From the NCBI RefSeq assembly GCF_010731775.1, contig NZ_AP022590.1, positions 2,232,001-2,296,000 on the forward strand: a DNA stretch of 64,000 nucleotides, given 5' to 3'. The notes under the pieces are model-generated. The model worked only from the letters and a program-made list of their open reading frames with translations. It was not told the origin of the DNA and searched no databases. Shown piece by piece: positions 1-16,700 of the stretch. This stretch comes from Mycobacterium mantenii (GTDB lineage: Bacteria > Actinomycetota > Actinomycetes > Mycobacteriales > Mycobacteriaceae). How positions within the stretch are numbered: position 1 is the first letter of the stretch; each line of letters starts with the position of its first letter. The position numbers and the translations under genes are program-made.

Positions 1-86
1 CGCGCCAGTTTGCGGTAGGCGCGCTTGATCTCCGCGTCGCCGGCGTTTCTGCTCACGCCGAGCAGCCCGTAGTAATCGCGTGCCAC
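1..86 (-). CDS. dnaJ2: DnaJ2 chaperone, N-terminal fragment (runs off window)
   Basis: Only the first 28 codons lie in the window, from a GTG start at 86. They encode the first helices of a J domain ([15 protein letters not shown], then [11 protein letters not shown]), which is diagnostic for DnaJ/Hsp40 co-chaperones. The HPD motif that stimulates the DnaK ATPase would lie beyond the window edge. The gene follows hrcA on the same strand with a 56-base gap, matching the hrcA-dnaJ2 pair known next to the mycobactin locus in M. tuberculosis. The identity as DnaJ2 rather than DnaJ1 rests on this synteny. Confidence 0.9.
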   Translation of the reverse strand, partial: MARDYYGLLGVSRNAGDAEIKRAYRKLA

Positions 87-142
87 GCTTGACTCTCCTA
101 TATCTGGTTTTTCCCGCGCCTACCCACTCTGTTGGTGCGCGT

Positions 143-1210
<1,068 letters not shown>

Positions 1211-1376
1211 TCATTTTACGGGCTCGGGCGGCGCCGGCCGTTACCAGCGGCCGCGACGCGGGCGGCGGCTGTCGGAGGACGTTCTTGGAGCACATCGGTA
1301 CTGACGGACCACGACCCGGCTAGCCTTTCAGAATGAACCGGTCGGGCCACAACAATCAGTCGGGAAAGGTCGGCCG

Positions 1377-1691
1377 ATGATCTTCAAGGGCGTGCGCGAC
1401 GGCAAGCCGTATCCCGAGCACAACCTGTCCTACAAGGATTGGTCGCAGATACCGCCACAGCAGATTCGGCTCGACGAATTGGTCACCACCACAACGGTGC
1501 TCGCGCTGGACCGGCTGCTCTCCGAGGACTCGACCTTCTACGGCGATCTCTTCCCCCACGCGGTGCGGTGGAGGGGCATCATCTACCTCGAAGACGGCCT
1601 GCATCGTGCGGTGCGGGCTGCGCTGCGGAACCGCACCGTGCTGCACGCCCGGGTGTACGACATGGATATGCCGCCGGCTCCGCACGGGTAA
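1377..1691 (+). CDS. Conserved small protein with ParB/sulfiredoxin-like motif (Rv2375 type)
   Basis: A 104-residue protein, divergent from hrcA, sitting where M. tuberculosis has the conserved hypothetical Rv2375. The segment YLEDGLHRAVRAAL resembles the D-G-x-H-R motif of the ParB/sulfiredoxin fold, and the family is sometimes annotated as antitoxin-like. No partner toxin gene is visible beside it. The function is unknown. The start at ATG 1377 gives MIFKGVRDGKPYPEHN, which matches the conserved N-terminus. Confidence 0.8.
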   Translation: MIFKGVRDGKPYPEHNLSYKDWSQIPPQQIRLDELVTTTTVLALDRLLSEDSTFYGDLFPHAVRWRGIIYLEDGLHRAVRAALRNRTVLHARVYDMDMPPAPHG

Positions 1692-1769
1692 GTGTCACGT
1701 TCGGGGCTCGCCGCGTGTCGACCTGGTAAGGACGTTGGTTTCCCACCACAACTTGCCAGGAGGATCGCC

Positions 1770-2366
1770 ATGCCACGGCTGCAAGGAGTCTCCGACCGCG
1801 ACGCCGGCCTCGGCGCGAAGATCGCCTTCTTTTTCACCAGGCGCAAGCTCGCGCAGATGACCGGGCTGGAAACTGCCGGGATGCTGGAACCGCTGCGGAT
1901 GTATGCGCACATCCCGCGACTGCTCAACGCCTACGGAAAGTTGGAGCAGGCCGAGTCGAAATTGGACGTGTTCAGTCCCCGTCAGCGGGCGCTGGCCGAG
2001 CTGAAGTCGGCGACGACGGTGGGCTGCGAATACTGCATCGACCTCGGCTCCCAGATCGCCCGCCGCTGGGGCATCACCGATGAAGAGCTGTTGGCCCTGG
2101 CCGATTATCAGGACGCGTCATGCTTTTCCGACGACGACAAGCTGATCCTGCAGTACGCCACCGCGATCAGCCGCACCCCGGTCGAGGTGAGCGATCAACT
2201 TTTCGCCGCGCTGCGCGCGCACTTCGACACCGCCCAACTGGTCGCCCTGACCCACGTCATCGCGCTGGGCAACCTTCGTGCCCGATTCAACCTCGCACTC
2301 GATATCGGCTCGTCGGGCTTTTCCGGTAACCGGGTGTGCGCCTTGCCCGAGACCGGCCGGCCGTGA
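1770..2366 (+). CDS. Carboxymuconolactone decarboxylase/AhpD-family protein
   Basis: A 198-residue all-helical CMD-family protein. The redox-type motif CEYC lies at residues 86-89 (context TTVGCEYCIDLGSQIA) and fits the AhpD-like CxxC active site used in peroxide or thiol chemistry. The start at ATG 1770 follows a strong CCAGGAGG ribosome site; an earlier in-frame start lacks one. Its stop overlaps the GTG of the next gene in a GTGA junction, so the two are translationally coupled. CMD proteins are recurrent partners of ECF41 sigma factors, and that is exactly the neighbour here. The substrate is unknown. Confidence 0.88.
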   Translation: MPRLQGVSDRDAGLGAKIAFFFTRRKLAQMTGLETAGMLEPLRMYAHIPRLLNAYGKLEQAESKLDVFSPRQRALAELKSATTVGCEYCIDLGSQIARRWGITDEELLALADYQDASCFSDDDKLILQYATAISRTPVEVSDQLFAALRAHFDTAQLVALTHVIALGNLRARFNLALDIGSSGFSGNRVCALPETGRP

Positions 2367-3247
2367 CGGCGGATGCCTCCTTGGCGGCACGCTTCGAGGC
2401 GGCCCGGCCACAGCTGGGCGCCGTCGCCTACCGGATGCTGGGCTCGATCGACGACGCGCAGGACGTGGTGCAGGAGGCGTGGCTGCGGCTGAGCCGCAGC
2501 GACTCCGACGGTATCGCCAACCTGGACGCCTGGCTGACCACCGTGGTGGCGCGCATCTGCCTGAACATGTTGCGCGACCGCCGAACCCGTGGCGGCGACG
2601 AGCCGGTGGCCCACCTGCCCGATCCGATCGTGGAGGCGGAAGGTGAATTCGACCCCGAGCACCGCGCGATGCTGGCCGATGCGGTGGGGCTGGCGCTGTT
2701 CGTGGTGCTGGACACGCTGCCGCCGGCGGAGCGGCTGGCGTTCGTGCTGCACGACGTCTTCACCGTGCCGTTCGATCAGATCGCGGCCATCGTCGACCGG
2801 ACGCCGGAGTCGGCCCGCAAGCTGGCCAGCCGGGCCCGGCGACGGATCGAGCAGGCCGACCCGGCTCCCGACGGCAGCCTGGCCGCACAGCGCGAGGTGA
2901 TCGACGCCTTCTTTGCGGCGGGGCGCAGCGGCGATTTCGGCCACCTGGTGGCTGTGCTCCATCCCGACGTCGTGTTGCGCGGCGACTTCGGTGCCGCCGC
3001 GGCCGGCTTCCGCGCCGAGGGCGCGGCCTCGGTGGCCGAGCTGGCGCGCGGGTACGCCGGGCCGGAACGTGAGGTGCGTGCCGCGACCGTGAACGGCGCC
3101 GCCGGCGCGGTGATTTTCATCGCCGGCCGTGCGGCATCCGTCATGGGTTTCGTGGTGCGCGGCGACCGGATCCGCGCGATCGACGTGCTCGCGGATCCGG
3201 CCCGCATCGCCAAATTGGACCTGCGCGCGTTACGCGCCGATCACTGA
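2363..3247 (+). CDS. ECF sigma factor with C-terminal SnoaL-like domain (ECF41 type)
   Basis: A 294-residue extracytoplasmic-function sigma factor. Region 2 is near residues 15-75 ([21 protein letters not shown]) and region 4 near 125-165 ([15 protein letters not shown], then [14 protein letters not shown]). About 120 residues follow that form a SnoaL/NTF2-like domain. This layout is that of ECF41, in which the fused domain replaces an anti-sigma factor. The linker has AHLPDP, a variant of the family's WLPEP, and the C-terminus has ADPARIAKL, resembling its NPDKL-type motif. The start is the GTG at 2363, overlapping the CMD stop. Its 3' end overlaps the convergent MTB12 gene by 7 bases. Confidence 0.85.
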   Translation: MTADASLAARFEAARPQLGAVAYRMLGSIDDAQDVVQEAWLRLSRSDSDGIANLDAWLTTVVARICLNMLRDRRTRGGDEPVAHLPDPIVEAEGEFDPEHRAMLADAVGLALFVVLDTLPPAERLAFVLHDVFTVPFDQIAAIVDRTPESARKLASRARRRIEQADPAPDGSLAAQREVIDAFFAAGRSGDFGHLVAVLHPDVVLRGDFGAAAAGFRAEGAASVAELARGYAGPEREVRAATVNGAAGAVIFIAGRAASVMGFVVRGDRIRAIDVLADPARIAKLDLRALRADH

Positions 3248-3762
3248 CCGGCGGCCTGCAGCAACTCCATCGCCGACGCCCGTGACAGCACCCAGCCGCC
3301 CTGGTTGACGAAGGTGACGTTCTGCGTGACCGGCGACACCAGCTTGGGGCCGGAGACCGCAACGTCGGCGGTCGCCGAACCGGCCGCGGCCGGCTGGATG
3401 TTCGTGACGTCGAACGACAGCGGCAGGTCGCCGTTCTTGGCCGCCTTCTGCAGCTTCTTGTCGGCGACGTGCGCTTCGATCCCGCTGATGCCGCCCTGCA
3501 CCAGGTTGCTCTTGCTGGTGAACGAAACACTCGGGTCGGCCAGGCTGTTCAGGACGCCCGTCAGCTGGTCGGGTGTCGGCACATTGGCACCCGCGACCGG
3601 CTGGGCCGGCGGCGGATCCTGCGGAAGCGGTGCGCCGACGGTGGTGAGCCGCACTCCGGCGGCCGGCGCGCTCGGCGTCGCGACGGAGGCCACGCCGGCG
3701 GCAGCGCCCCCGACGATAGCCAGCGCCGCCACGCCGGTGGCAATGGTCTTGACGGTTTTCAT
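3241..3762 (-). CDS. cfp2: Low-molecular-weight secreted antigen MTB12 (CFP-2), ortholog-like copy
   Basis: A 173-residue secreted protein. It has a signal peptide (basic MKTVKT, hydrophobic core rich in Ala/Gly, AxA near residue 30), a Pro-rich linker ([10 protein letters not shown]) and the conserved MTB12 domain. The C-terminal stretch with [19 protein letters not shown] is nearly identical to M. tuberculosis CFP-2, so this copy is the likely ortholog. The start at ATG 3762 has GGGGGAAC upstream. MTB12 is a culture-filtrate T-cell antigen of unknown molecular function with an NTF2-like fold. The gene is preceded by a paralogue on the same strand. Confidence 0.9.
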   Translation of the reverse strand: MKTVKTIATGVAALAIVGGAAAGVASVATPSAPAAGVRLTTVGAPLPQDPPPAQPVAGANVPTPDQLTGVLNSLADPSVSFTSKSNLVQGGISGIEAHVADKKLQKAAKNGDLPLSFDVTNIQPAAAGSATADVAVSGPKLVSPVTQNVTFVNQGGWVLSRASAMELLQAAGQ

Positions 3763-4000
3763 AGTTCCCCCTTCGATGGGCACGAATGTCGACGCATTGT
3801 TGGCAATCCGCACCGCGCCTTCGCGACGGTGTGGATGGTGTCAGCGTGCCCGTTGCGTCTGTTGTTTCGTGTCTCGGCACCGATACGTTACGGCCCACCG
3901 ATGTGGAAAAAACATGAGCAAACTGTGCGCCGGCTGTGCGACGACGTCCGGCGCCGACGGGGTCGAGCGGCTCGGTGCCCCGGGGGCCGGCTGAGATGCC

Positions 4001-4034
4001 AAACCCCATGCGCCGCCTTCCGGGGCGCATGGGG
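4001..4034 (-). terminator. Strong hairpin between the two MTB12 genes
   Basis: A perfect 11-base-pair inverted repeat, CCCCATGCGCC (4004-4014) and GGCGCATGGGG (4024-4034), with a 9-base loop. It lies 76 bases past the stop of the upstream MTB12 paralogue, in the direction of its transcription. Only TTT follows on the minus strand, so it fits the weak-U, stem-only terminators common in mycobacteria. The 3763-4109 gap also holds the promoter region of cfp2; I see no gene in it. Confidence 0.55.
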
Positions 4035-4109
4035 TCTTCGTGACCGCCGGCATGCGCCGGCGAATCCACCAAATTGGCAACGGCTTACGCGGTATGCACC
4101 GCGATCCAC

Positions 4110-4646
4110 CTAGTTCATCGCGGTCGCCGCCTGGATCAGGGCGATCGCCGCGTCGTGCTGCAAGACCCAGTTGCCGCCCTGGTTGACGAACACCAGGTGC
4201 TTGCTGACCGGCCCGGCGAACTTGGGCCCCGTGATGCCGACATCGGCCTGGGCCATGTTCGGCCCCGCCGGCGCGATGTTCGTCACGTTGAACTGCTCGG
4301 GGAAGTTCCCGTTGCGGTAGGCCTTCCTCAGGTCGTGGTCGGCGACCATACCCTCGTTTTGATTGATGCCGTTTTCAACGAAGTTGTTCTTGTCCCTGTA
4401 GTTGACGCCGGGGTCGGTTACTTGGTTGCAGAGGTTCGCCAACTGATCCGCCGTCGGCAGCTGCCCCGGCGCTCCCGGCGGCGGGGGCGGAGGCGGCGGC
4501 GGATCCTGCGGCAGTGGCGCGCCGACGGCCGCCAGTTGCACCTGATCCAGGCCGATCGGTGCTGCAATGGAAGCCACACCGGCGGCGGCGCCGCCAATGG
4601 CGGTCAGTGCCGCCACGCCCGTGGCAATGGACATCACGGATTTCAC
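4110..4646 (-). CDS. Second MTB12-family secreted protein (tandem paralogue)
   Basis: A 178-residue paralogue of the adjacent cfp2 product. It has the same organisation: signal peptide (MKSVMSIATGV start), Pro-rich linker with a run of prolines after LPQD, and the MTB12 domain ending FVNQGGNWVLQHDAAIAL. It also has a central Cys absent from the other copy. The start is the GTG at 4646 with GGGGGACC upstream, mirroring the leader of the other copy. The leaders just before both genes are also similar, so this looks like a duplication that included the promoter-proximal region. The function is unknown. A hairpin terminator separates the two copies. Confidence 0.87.
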   Translation of the reverse strand: MKSVMSIATGVAALTAIGGAAAGVASIAAPIGLDQVQLAAVGAPLPQDPPPPPPPPPGAPGQLPTADQLANLCNQVTDPGVNYRDKNNFVENGINQNEGMVADHDLRKAYRNGNFPEQFNVTNIAPAGPNMAQADVGITGPKFAGPVSKHLVFVNQGGNWVLQHDAAIALIQAATAMN

Positions 4647-4884
4647 AGGTCCCCCTTCGATGCACATGGACCGTGGCGGGATCCTGCGGATGGCCGCGCG
4701 TGGTCCACGTCTCCATGGTTGAAGATGGTGTAAGTGTGCCCTGCGACTCGCGGATTTGTGTCTCAGGCCGGTCACGTTACGACGACGCTACGGCCGCGAC
4801 CTGTGAAAGCACGCTAAAGGAACTGTGCCGCAAGCCGGTAACGGCGACCTTTGCCCCCGCAGAACCCGCGCGGTTCGCGGCCGG

Positions 4885-5100
4885 TCACTGGACGGCAAGC
4901 GCCTCGATCAGGCTCTTGGGCCGGATGTCCGACCAGTTCTGCTCCACGTACTGCAGGCAGTCCGCGCGGCTGGCTTCGCCGAACGCCACCCGCCAGCCGG
5001 CCGGCGTGTCAGCGAAGGTCGGCCAGAGGCTGTGCTGCTCCTCGTCGTTGACCAGCACCACAAAGCTCGCGTTGTCGTCGTCAAAGGGGTTGGCGCTCAT
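4885..5100 (-). CDS. mbtH: MbtH, NRPS adenylation-domain activator
   Basis: This 71-residue protein is the founding type of the MbtH-like family. The invariant residues are visible: NxE-type N-terminus, HSLWP, and P-x-GW followed by ...DIRPKSL. MbtH-like proteins bind adenylation domains and are needed for folding and activity of many NRPSs, here presumably MbtB, MbtE and MbtF. It is the last gene of the mbt operon. Its ATG lies 20 bases inside the end of mbtG, indicating coupled translation. Confidence 0.96.
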   Translation of the reverse strand: MSANPFDDDNASFVVLVNDEEQHSLWPTFADTPAGWRVAFGEASRADCLQYVEQNWSDIRPKSLIEALAVQ

Positions 5101-6363
5101 CGTGTCTCCTTCTCACGGGATACTTGGACGGGCTGACGGTGGAACCCAGCACCCGGTCGGACAGCAGTCCAAGGCAGCTCAGGTTGGGAAACCCGGGCCC
5201 CTGGGTGAGTCCCGACAGGTTCGGCAGGAACAACTTGGGTGTCACGTCTGTGACGGCCAGGTCGTAACCTATCGCCTCCTGCAGCCGCTCCGAAGTCAGG
5301 GGTCCACCCAGACCGAGTTCCAGCAGATCAAGTGCGTCCTGGCTGAATAACGGTGCGAACCAAAGCGAGTCGGCGCCGGAGCCGTCGATGACGAGATCAA
5401 ACCCGTGTACCGTCTCCAGGTTCTCGCTGCCGCGGTTGGTGGACAGCGTCAACCGGATCTGACCCTCCTTGCCGACCGCGTGGGCGACGCGGCCCCGCAG
5501 GTGGTGGATGCGATCGTCGGCCAGCAGGGCTTCCTGCACGTTGGACGAAAACACCCCACGGTCGGTGCGGGCCAACGCATCGCGGCGTTCGGCGAGGGTG
5601 AGGGCCGGCCAGTTGGTGGGATCGGAGAACAGCGAGTTCTCGAAAAAGCCCTCGCCGCGGGTGAACAACGTGGCCTGCGGGGAAATCACCGTGATGCTCG
5701 ACACCCGGTGCCGGAACAGCTCATAGAGCATGGCCGCGGCCGTCTCGCCACCGCCGATCACCGCTACCCGCTCCGCATTGATCCGGTCGTGATTGGCGGC
5801 GCGGTCCCAGAACTGGGCAATCGACAGCATACGCGGATTGCCGGGAAGCAAAGACTTTTCGGCCTGGCCGGGGCCGGTGATCATCAACGCGTCGGCGTGC
5901 ACGGTGGTCTCGTGAGTGTGCAGCGCCCACCGGTCCCCGGCGATCGCCAGGCGTTCGACGTCACCGTGCACCACCTTCATCCCCACGTGGTCGGCGACCC
6001 AACTCAGGTACTGGCTCCAGCGGCGATGCGTCGGCGCGGGCCTGCCACGGTCGATCCATTCGGCGAACGACGCCGTCGCGATCAGATAGGACTGCCAGCT
6101 GTAGCGGGTCATCCGCTCGTCGAGTTCGGCGTTGCGGCGCGGCACCAGCGCCGAGCGGTAGGGAAACCCGACGTCTTTTTCCGGGCTGGTGCCCAGCCGG
6201 TGTGCGCCATCGGTCCAGCCGCCGCTGGCCTGCCAGTTCGCCGCGACACCGATGCGCTCCACGGCGATGACGTCGGGCACCTCGACACCCATGTCGCGCA
6301 GCGCGAAAGCCTTGGCGGCCACGGCCACCGCCTTGGCGCCGGCACCGACGATCGCCAGTGTGC

Positions 6364-6367
<4 letters not shown>
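5081..6367 (-). CDS. mbtG: MbtG, L-lysine N6-monooxygenase
   Basis: A 428-residue flavin- and NADPH-dependent N-hydroxylating monooxygenase. It hydroxylates lysine epsilon-nitrogens to make the hydroxamates that chelate iron in mycobactin. An N-terminal FAD-binding motif ([16 protein letters not shown]) and a central NADPH motif ([14 protein letters not shown]) are present, as in the MbtG/IucD class. The start at ATG 6367 overlaps the mbtF stop in an ATGA junction. Length and position match M. tuberculosis mbtG. Confidence 0.95.
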
Positions 6368-10793
<4,426 letters not shown>

Positions 10794-10797
<4 letters not shown>

Positions 10798-13700
10798 GTG
10801 GTGCCCTCGCGTGACGCCGACCAAAGTTGCGTCACGGCGGCCAGATCCGAGGACGACAGCCCCGAGGTACTCATCGGCTCGAAACGGGTGTCGGTCCCCT
10901 GCCCGTCGTGCTCGACGCCGGCTCCCGCGTCGCCGAGGGCATCCAGCGCGGCCGCCAACTGCTGCACCGTCGGATTCTCGAAGATCATCCGCGGGCTCAC
11001 GGCCAGACCGGCCGACCTGGCCCGCGAGGCGAGCTGCACCGACAGGATGCTGTCGCCGCCGAGCGCGAAGAAGTCGTCGAAGCGCCCGACGTCGGCGGTC
11101 GACAGGAGCTCGGCGAATACCGTGGCAAGCGCCCGTTCGGTGTCCGTGCGCGCGGGTTCGGTCTGCCCGCCGGTGCTGACCGCAGGCCGCGGCAGGCCGG
11201 GCCGGTTCAGCTTGCCCGATTCGGTTTTCGGAAGGGCATCGAGCACGGTCAGCGACGACGGCAGCATGTAGCCCGGCAGGGTCGTCGCGATCGCGGCGCG
11301 CACCTCGCCGGCAAACATCGCCCTCTCGGCGCCATCGGTGATCGGCCGTTGCGGCACAACGTATCCGGCCAGCGACGTGCCGCCGTGCACCTCCCAGGTG
11401 CGCGCCGCCGCGGCGGCGACGCCGGCGGCGGCCGCCAGGGCCGCCTCGACCTCGGCCAGCTCGACGCGGAAACCACGGACCTGGACCTGGTGGTCGGAAC
11501 GCCCGACGAATTCCAGTCGGCCGTCCTCGGTCCACCGGGCCAGGTCACCGCTGCGGTACAGCCGCGAACCCGGCTCGACACCATAGGGATTGGCGATAAA
11601 CCGCGTCGCCGTCAGGCCCGGGCGTTTCCAATACCCTCGCGCCAGCTGGTCACCGGCGTAGTACAGCTCCCCCACCACACCGACTGGTACCGGACGCAGC
11701 CCGTCGTCGAGCAGGTAGGCCGCCGCACCCGGAACCGGCTTTCCGACAAGCGGATTCGGCAGACCCAACCGCCCGCGGGATACCGCGCCGGAGGTCTCGG
11801 TGGAACCGATGTTGTTCAACAGTTCGGTGCCGGCGCCGTCCTCGTCGGTGCACACCGACACCAGCCGCTGCAGCAACGACGCGCTCACCGGTTCGCCACC
11901 GCACACCAACCGTGCCAGCGAACACACGGCCTCGGGCCTGCTATCCACCAACGCCGAGACCAGGCTCGGTACCGCGGTCACCTGGGCCACCGAATGCCGG
12001 TTCATCAGGTCGCCGAGGGCCTCCGGGTCACGGTGCTCGGCATCGTCGGCCAGGATCATGGTCGCGCCGGCCGCCAGGCCGGCCAGCATCTCCATGCCGC
12101 CTTCGAGGAAGGTGATCGAGGCCTGCGCCAGTCGAACGTCGTCGGTTTGCGGCGGGTAGTGCCGCAGTTGCCAGTCGAGCCGCGCGGCCATCGAGCGATG
12201 CGTTCCCACCGCGCCTTTGGGCTTGCCGGTCGACCCGGAAGTGAACACCAGGTACATCGGGTCGTCGGGGTGCGGCGGTTGCAGCGACTGCGGATCCACG
12301 TCGTCGCTGTCGATAACGGCGCGTACCTCAGGATCGTCCAGCGAGATCAGCTCGACGCCGGCCACCTGCGGCATGGTGTCCACCGCTTCGACGGTCGCGA
12401 CCACGACCGGTGGCCGGACATCATCGAGCATGAATTGCTTTCGCGCCGCGGGGTATCCGGGATCGATCGGAAAGTAACCGGCGCCGGCCTTCATGATGGC
12501 CACCAGTGCCACCACCAGGTCGATGCTCCGCCGGGTTGACAGCCCGACCAACGATCCCGGGCCGACGCCGTTCTTGACCAGCAGCGCGGCCAGGTTGTCC
12601 GAACGGCGGTGCAGCGCGGGGTAATCGATGTTCTCGCCAGTGCAGCGCACCGCGATCCGGTCGGTTCCCCACGCCCGGGTGGGTTCGAGCAATTCGGGTA
12701 TGGTGCGCGGCCGGTCCCGTGGTGCGCGCTCACCGCGGCTCCAGTCCTGCAGAATGCGGTGCTGTTCGGAGGCATCGATCAGCTGGACGTCCCGCAAAGT
12801 CTGATCGATGTCATCGGCGAACTCGGTGAGTGCCCGGGCCAGCCATCCGGCCAACCGCTCGATGGTGGTTCTGGCGTAGAGCTCGGTGCGGTAGATGACA
12901 TTGCAGTTGTAGCCGATGCCGCCGGAGCCGTCGGTGCCGAAGAAGTTGACGCTCAGATCGGCGTGCGCCATGTCGAAGATGGGATCGAGCGACGTGCACA
13001 CGGTGTCCTGCCCGCCGCTGCCCACGGCCGCGGTCTCGATGACCCGGGTGGCGGACAGGTGATCCCGGACGTGCACGACGACCTGGAACAGCGGATTGCG
13101 TGACAGCGAACGCACCGGGCTGACGCTGTCGACCACCCGGTCGAACGGCAGGTCTTGGTGAGCGTAGGCCTCCAGCGCCGTCTCTCGGGCCCGCTTGAAC
13201 AGTTCGCGCAACGTCGGGTTGCCGTCCATGTCGTTGCGCAGCACCAGGATATTGACGAAAAATCCGATCAGCTGGTCCAACTCGGGTTCGGTGCGACCGG
13301 CGACCGGGGTGCCCAGCGGAATGTCGGTTCCGCCACCGGCTTTGTGCAAGACCACTGCGACGGCCGTTTGCAGCAGCATGAATTCGGTGATGCCCAGCTC
13401 GCGGCACAGCTCGCCGAGCTTGGCGCGGATGGCCGAGTCGATCTGGAAGTCGACGGATTCGCCCTCGCCGCTGGGCACCGGCTGGCGCGGGAAGTCCGGG
13501 CGCAGCCCGGTATCCTCCGGCAACCCGGCCAGCTGACGCGTCCAGTACTCCCGCTGCTCGCCCGCAATGGCGGATTCCTGCCCGCTCGCGTCGCCCAGGA
13601 ACGACCGCTGCCACGCCGCGTAGTCGGCGTACTGCACCCGCAGCGGGGCCCAGGACGGCGCCTCTCCGCCGCGCCGGGCCCGGTAGGCCGTCATCACATC

Positions 13701-16700
13701 GGAGAACAGCACACCCGCCGACCAATGGTCGGACGCGATGTGGTGCACCACCAGTGACAGCACGTGCTCCGCGGTGTTCTCGATGCGCAACACCGCGACC
13801 CGGATCGGCAATTCTCCGTCCAGCTCGAAGCAATGGCACCGTTCGACGTCAAGCTGCTCTTGCAGCCAGGCGTCGTCGGGTCCCTCCTCGCGGCGCACGG
13901 GAACCTCGACGCCGACCGGGCCCACCACCTGATAGGGCACGCCGTCCAGCTCGACATAGCTGGTGCGCAGGATTTCGTGCCGGGCGACGACATCACCGAC
14001 GGCGGCGATCAGCGCGTCGATGTCCCACGGCCCGGTCAGTTTCGCCGCAAAGGGAATGTTGTTGACCCGGCTGGGCCCGTCCACCCGGTAGGCGAACCAG
14101 CTGCGCAGCTGCGACGCCGAGAGCGGCATGGGCTCGTCGTGTGCGGTGGCGATCAGCCTGGGCCGCGACTGCATGAGTTCGCCCGCACCCAGCTGGTCGA
14201 TCCGCCCCGCCAACGCCCCGACCGTGGCGAGTTCGAACACGTCGCGGATGCCGATTTCCACACCGCACTCCGCGCGGATCGCGGTGACCAGTTTGGTGGC
14301 GACCAGCGAGTGACCACCCAGATCGAAGAACGAGTCGTCGACGCCCACCCGCTCGTGGCCGAGCAGCCCGGAAAATAGTTGCGCGATACGGTGTTCCGTG
14401 GGAGTCGTCGGGTCACGGTATTCGGTGGCCGGGGCGATCTGTGGTTGCGGCAGCGCCCCGCGGTCGATCTTCTGGTGCGCGGTGATTGGGATCTCGTCGA
14501 CCACCACGTAGGCGGCCGGGGTCATGTAGTCCGGCAGCGCGGCGGCCACCCGGGCGCGGATGCGCTCTACGTCCACCGTTTCGGTGCCGGAGCCCTGGGC
14601 CGGCGTCACGTATCCCACCAGGCTCTTGCCCAACTGGGGCAGGTCCATGGCCAGCACGACGGCCTGCCCGACGCTGGGGTCGACCGAGATGGCAGCCGCG
14701 ATCTCGCCCAGCTCGATGCGGAAACCGCGGATCTTCACCTGCTCGTCGGCGCGGCCGACGAACTCGATGTCACCGTTGGCGTTGCGTCGGGCCAGGTCAC
14801 CGGAGCGGTACATCCGACCGCCGGGTGTGAACGGATCGGCGACGAAGCGCTCGGCGGTCAACTGGGGCCGGCGGTGGTATCCGTGCGCGACATGTGTTCC
14901 GGCGATGTAGATTTCACCGATCACGCCGACGGGCACCGGCTGCAGCGAGTTGTCGAGCAGATACACCTGCGTGTTGATCTTGGGCCGGCCGATCGGGACC
15001 ACCCGGGTGCCCTGGGCGCCTTCCACCGGATAGCTGGTGCAGTTCACCACCGTCTCGGTCGGTCCGTAGAAGTTGTACAGCGACGCGTCGAAGGTGGCGT
15101 GGAACTTGTCGGCGATCTCGCCGGGCAGTGCCTCCCCACCGATGGGCACCCGCCGCAGGGTCCGCCACTGGCTGACGCCGGGTAATGACAGGAAGAGCCC
15201 CAGCAGCGACGGCACGAAGTGCATCGACGTAATGCCCTCGCGGGCCAGCAGATCGGTGAGATAGCCGATGTCGCGCAGCCCGTCGGGCCGCGGAATCACC
15301 AGGCGGGCACCCATGATCAGGGTGCCGAAGATCTCGCCCATCGACACGTCGAAGCTGGGCGAGGCGACCTGCAGCAGCCGATCGGTGTCGTCGATGCGGT
15401 ATTCCTCGCCGAACCAGACGAAGTACTCGGCGATGGGTGCGTGGGGCACCGGAACACCCTTGGGCAGCCCGGTGGAACCCGAGGTGTAAATCAGATAGGC
15501 GGTGTTGTGCGGGCTCAGCGGCCGGATCAACTCGGCGGGCGCGGCGGCCGGGTAGCTCGCCGTGTCGGTAACCGGTTCGCGCAGAACCAGTTTGGCGTCC
15601 GCGTCCTCGAGGATGAAGCTCAGCCGGTCCTCCGGGTAGGTGGGATCCACCGGCAGGTAGACCCCGCCCGCCTTGAGCACCCCGAGTGCGGTGATGACCA
15701 ATTCAGGAGACTTGTCCAGCAGCACCGCGACGCGGTCCTCTGTGCCGATGCCTTGCTCGATGAGCCAGTGCGCCAACCGGTTCGACTCTTCCTCGATCTC
15801 CCGGTAGCTGTAGGCGCGTCCTTCGTAGACGACGGCGACGGCGTCGGGCGTCGACGCCGCCCTCCGGCCGACCAGCTCGGGCAACGTGCTGGCCGGGGTG
15901 ACGAATTCCTCGCCGGTCGACACCGCGCGCAGCCACTCGGCGTCTTCGCCGCTCATCAGCGCGCGCGACGACAGCTTCGCGTCGGGCTCGGTCAACACGT
16001 TGTCCAGCAAGGCGGCGTAGTGGCGCAGCAATTGCTCGACCAACTGCTGATCCAGCACCTCAACCAGGTATTCGGCCTCGACCACCGCACCGACAGCGCG
16101 CTCCGGTGTCCGATCGAGCTCGACCATCAGACTCAGCGGCAATTGGTTGAAATGACCGCGCAATTCGCCGCGTTCGCAGCGCACGCCCGGCGGGCAGAAG
16201 CCCGCGCCATCGGGCTCCCGTTGCCCGAAGCTCACCCGCGTCATCCGGTCGGCGCCGTGCCGGCGATCGGGATTCGACTCGCGCACCAGCCAATCCAGGT
16301 CGGCGCGCGCATGGGCGAAGGCGCCCACCGCGCCGTCACGGGTTTGGGCCAGCAGCTCGCGGAACGTCTGGTGCGACTGCGGCCGCAGCCGGATCACCAC
16401 GGTGTTGCCGTAATAGCCGATGACATCCTCGGTGCCCACGCCGCGGTTGAGCACCGGTGCCGCCACCAGGAAGTCGGTCGACTGGGTGTACCGGTGCACG
16501 AGCGCGCCGAACGCGGCCATCAGCACCATGTACGGGGTCGCGCCCGTCTCGCGGGCGAGCGCGGCCGCCCGCTCGACGGTGTCCGCCGACAGCCGCGCGA
16601 CGGCGCGCTGGGCGCGCCAGGTGGTGGGCACCACCGAGCCGTTGGCGCCGGGAAGCTCGAGGGGTTCCGGGAGGTCGGCCATCAGCGGCCGCCAGTAGTC

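Noticed and set aside
10827..12539. Long plus-strand open frame (570 codons) opposite mbtE, and similar ones at 15219-16907, 23275-25122 and 31700-33316
   Set aside because: They run antisense to well-supported NRPS and malic-enzyme genes, are rich in Arg/Gly/His without domains, and are expected mirror frames of GC3-biased genes.
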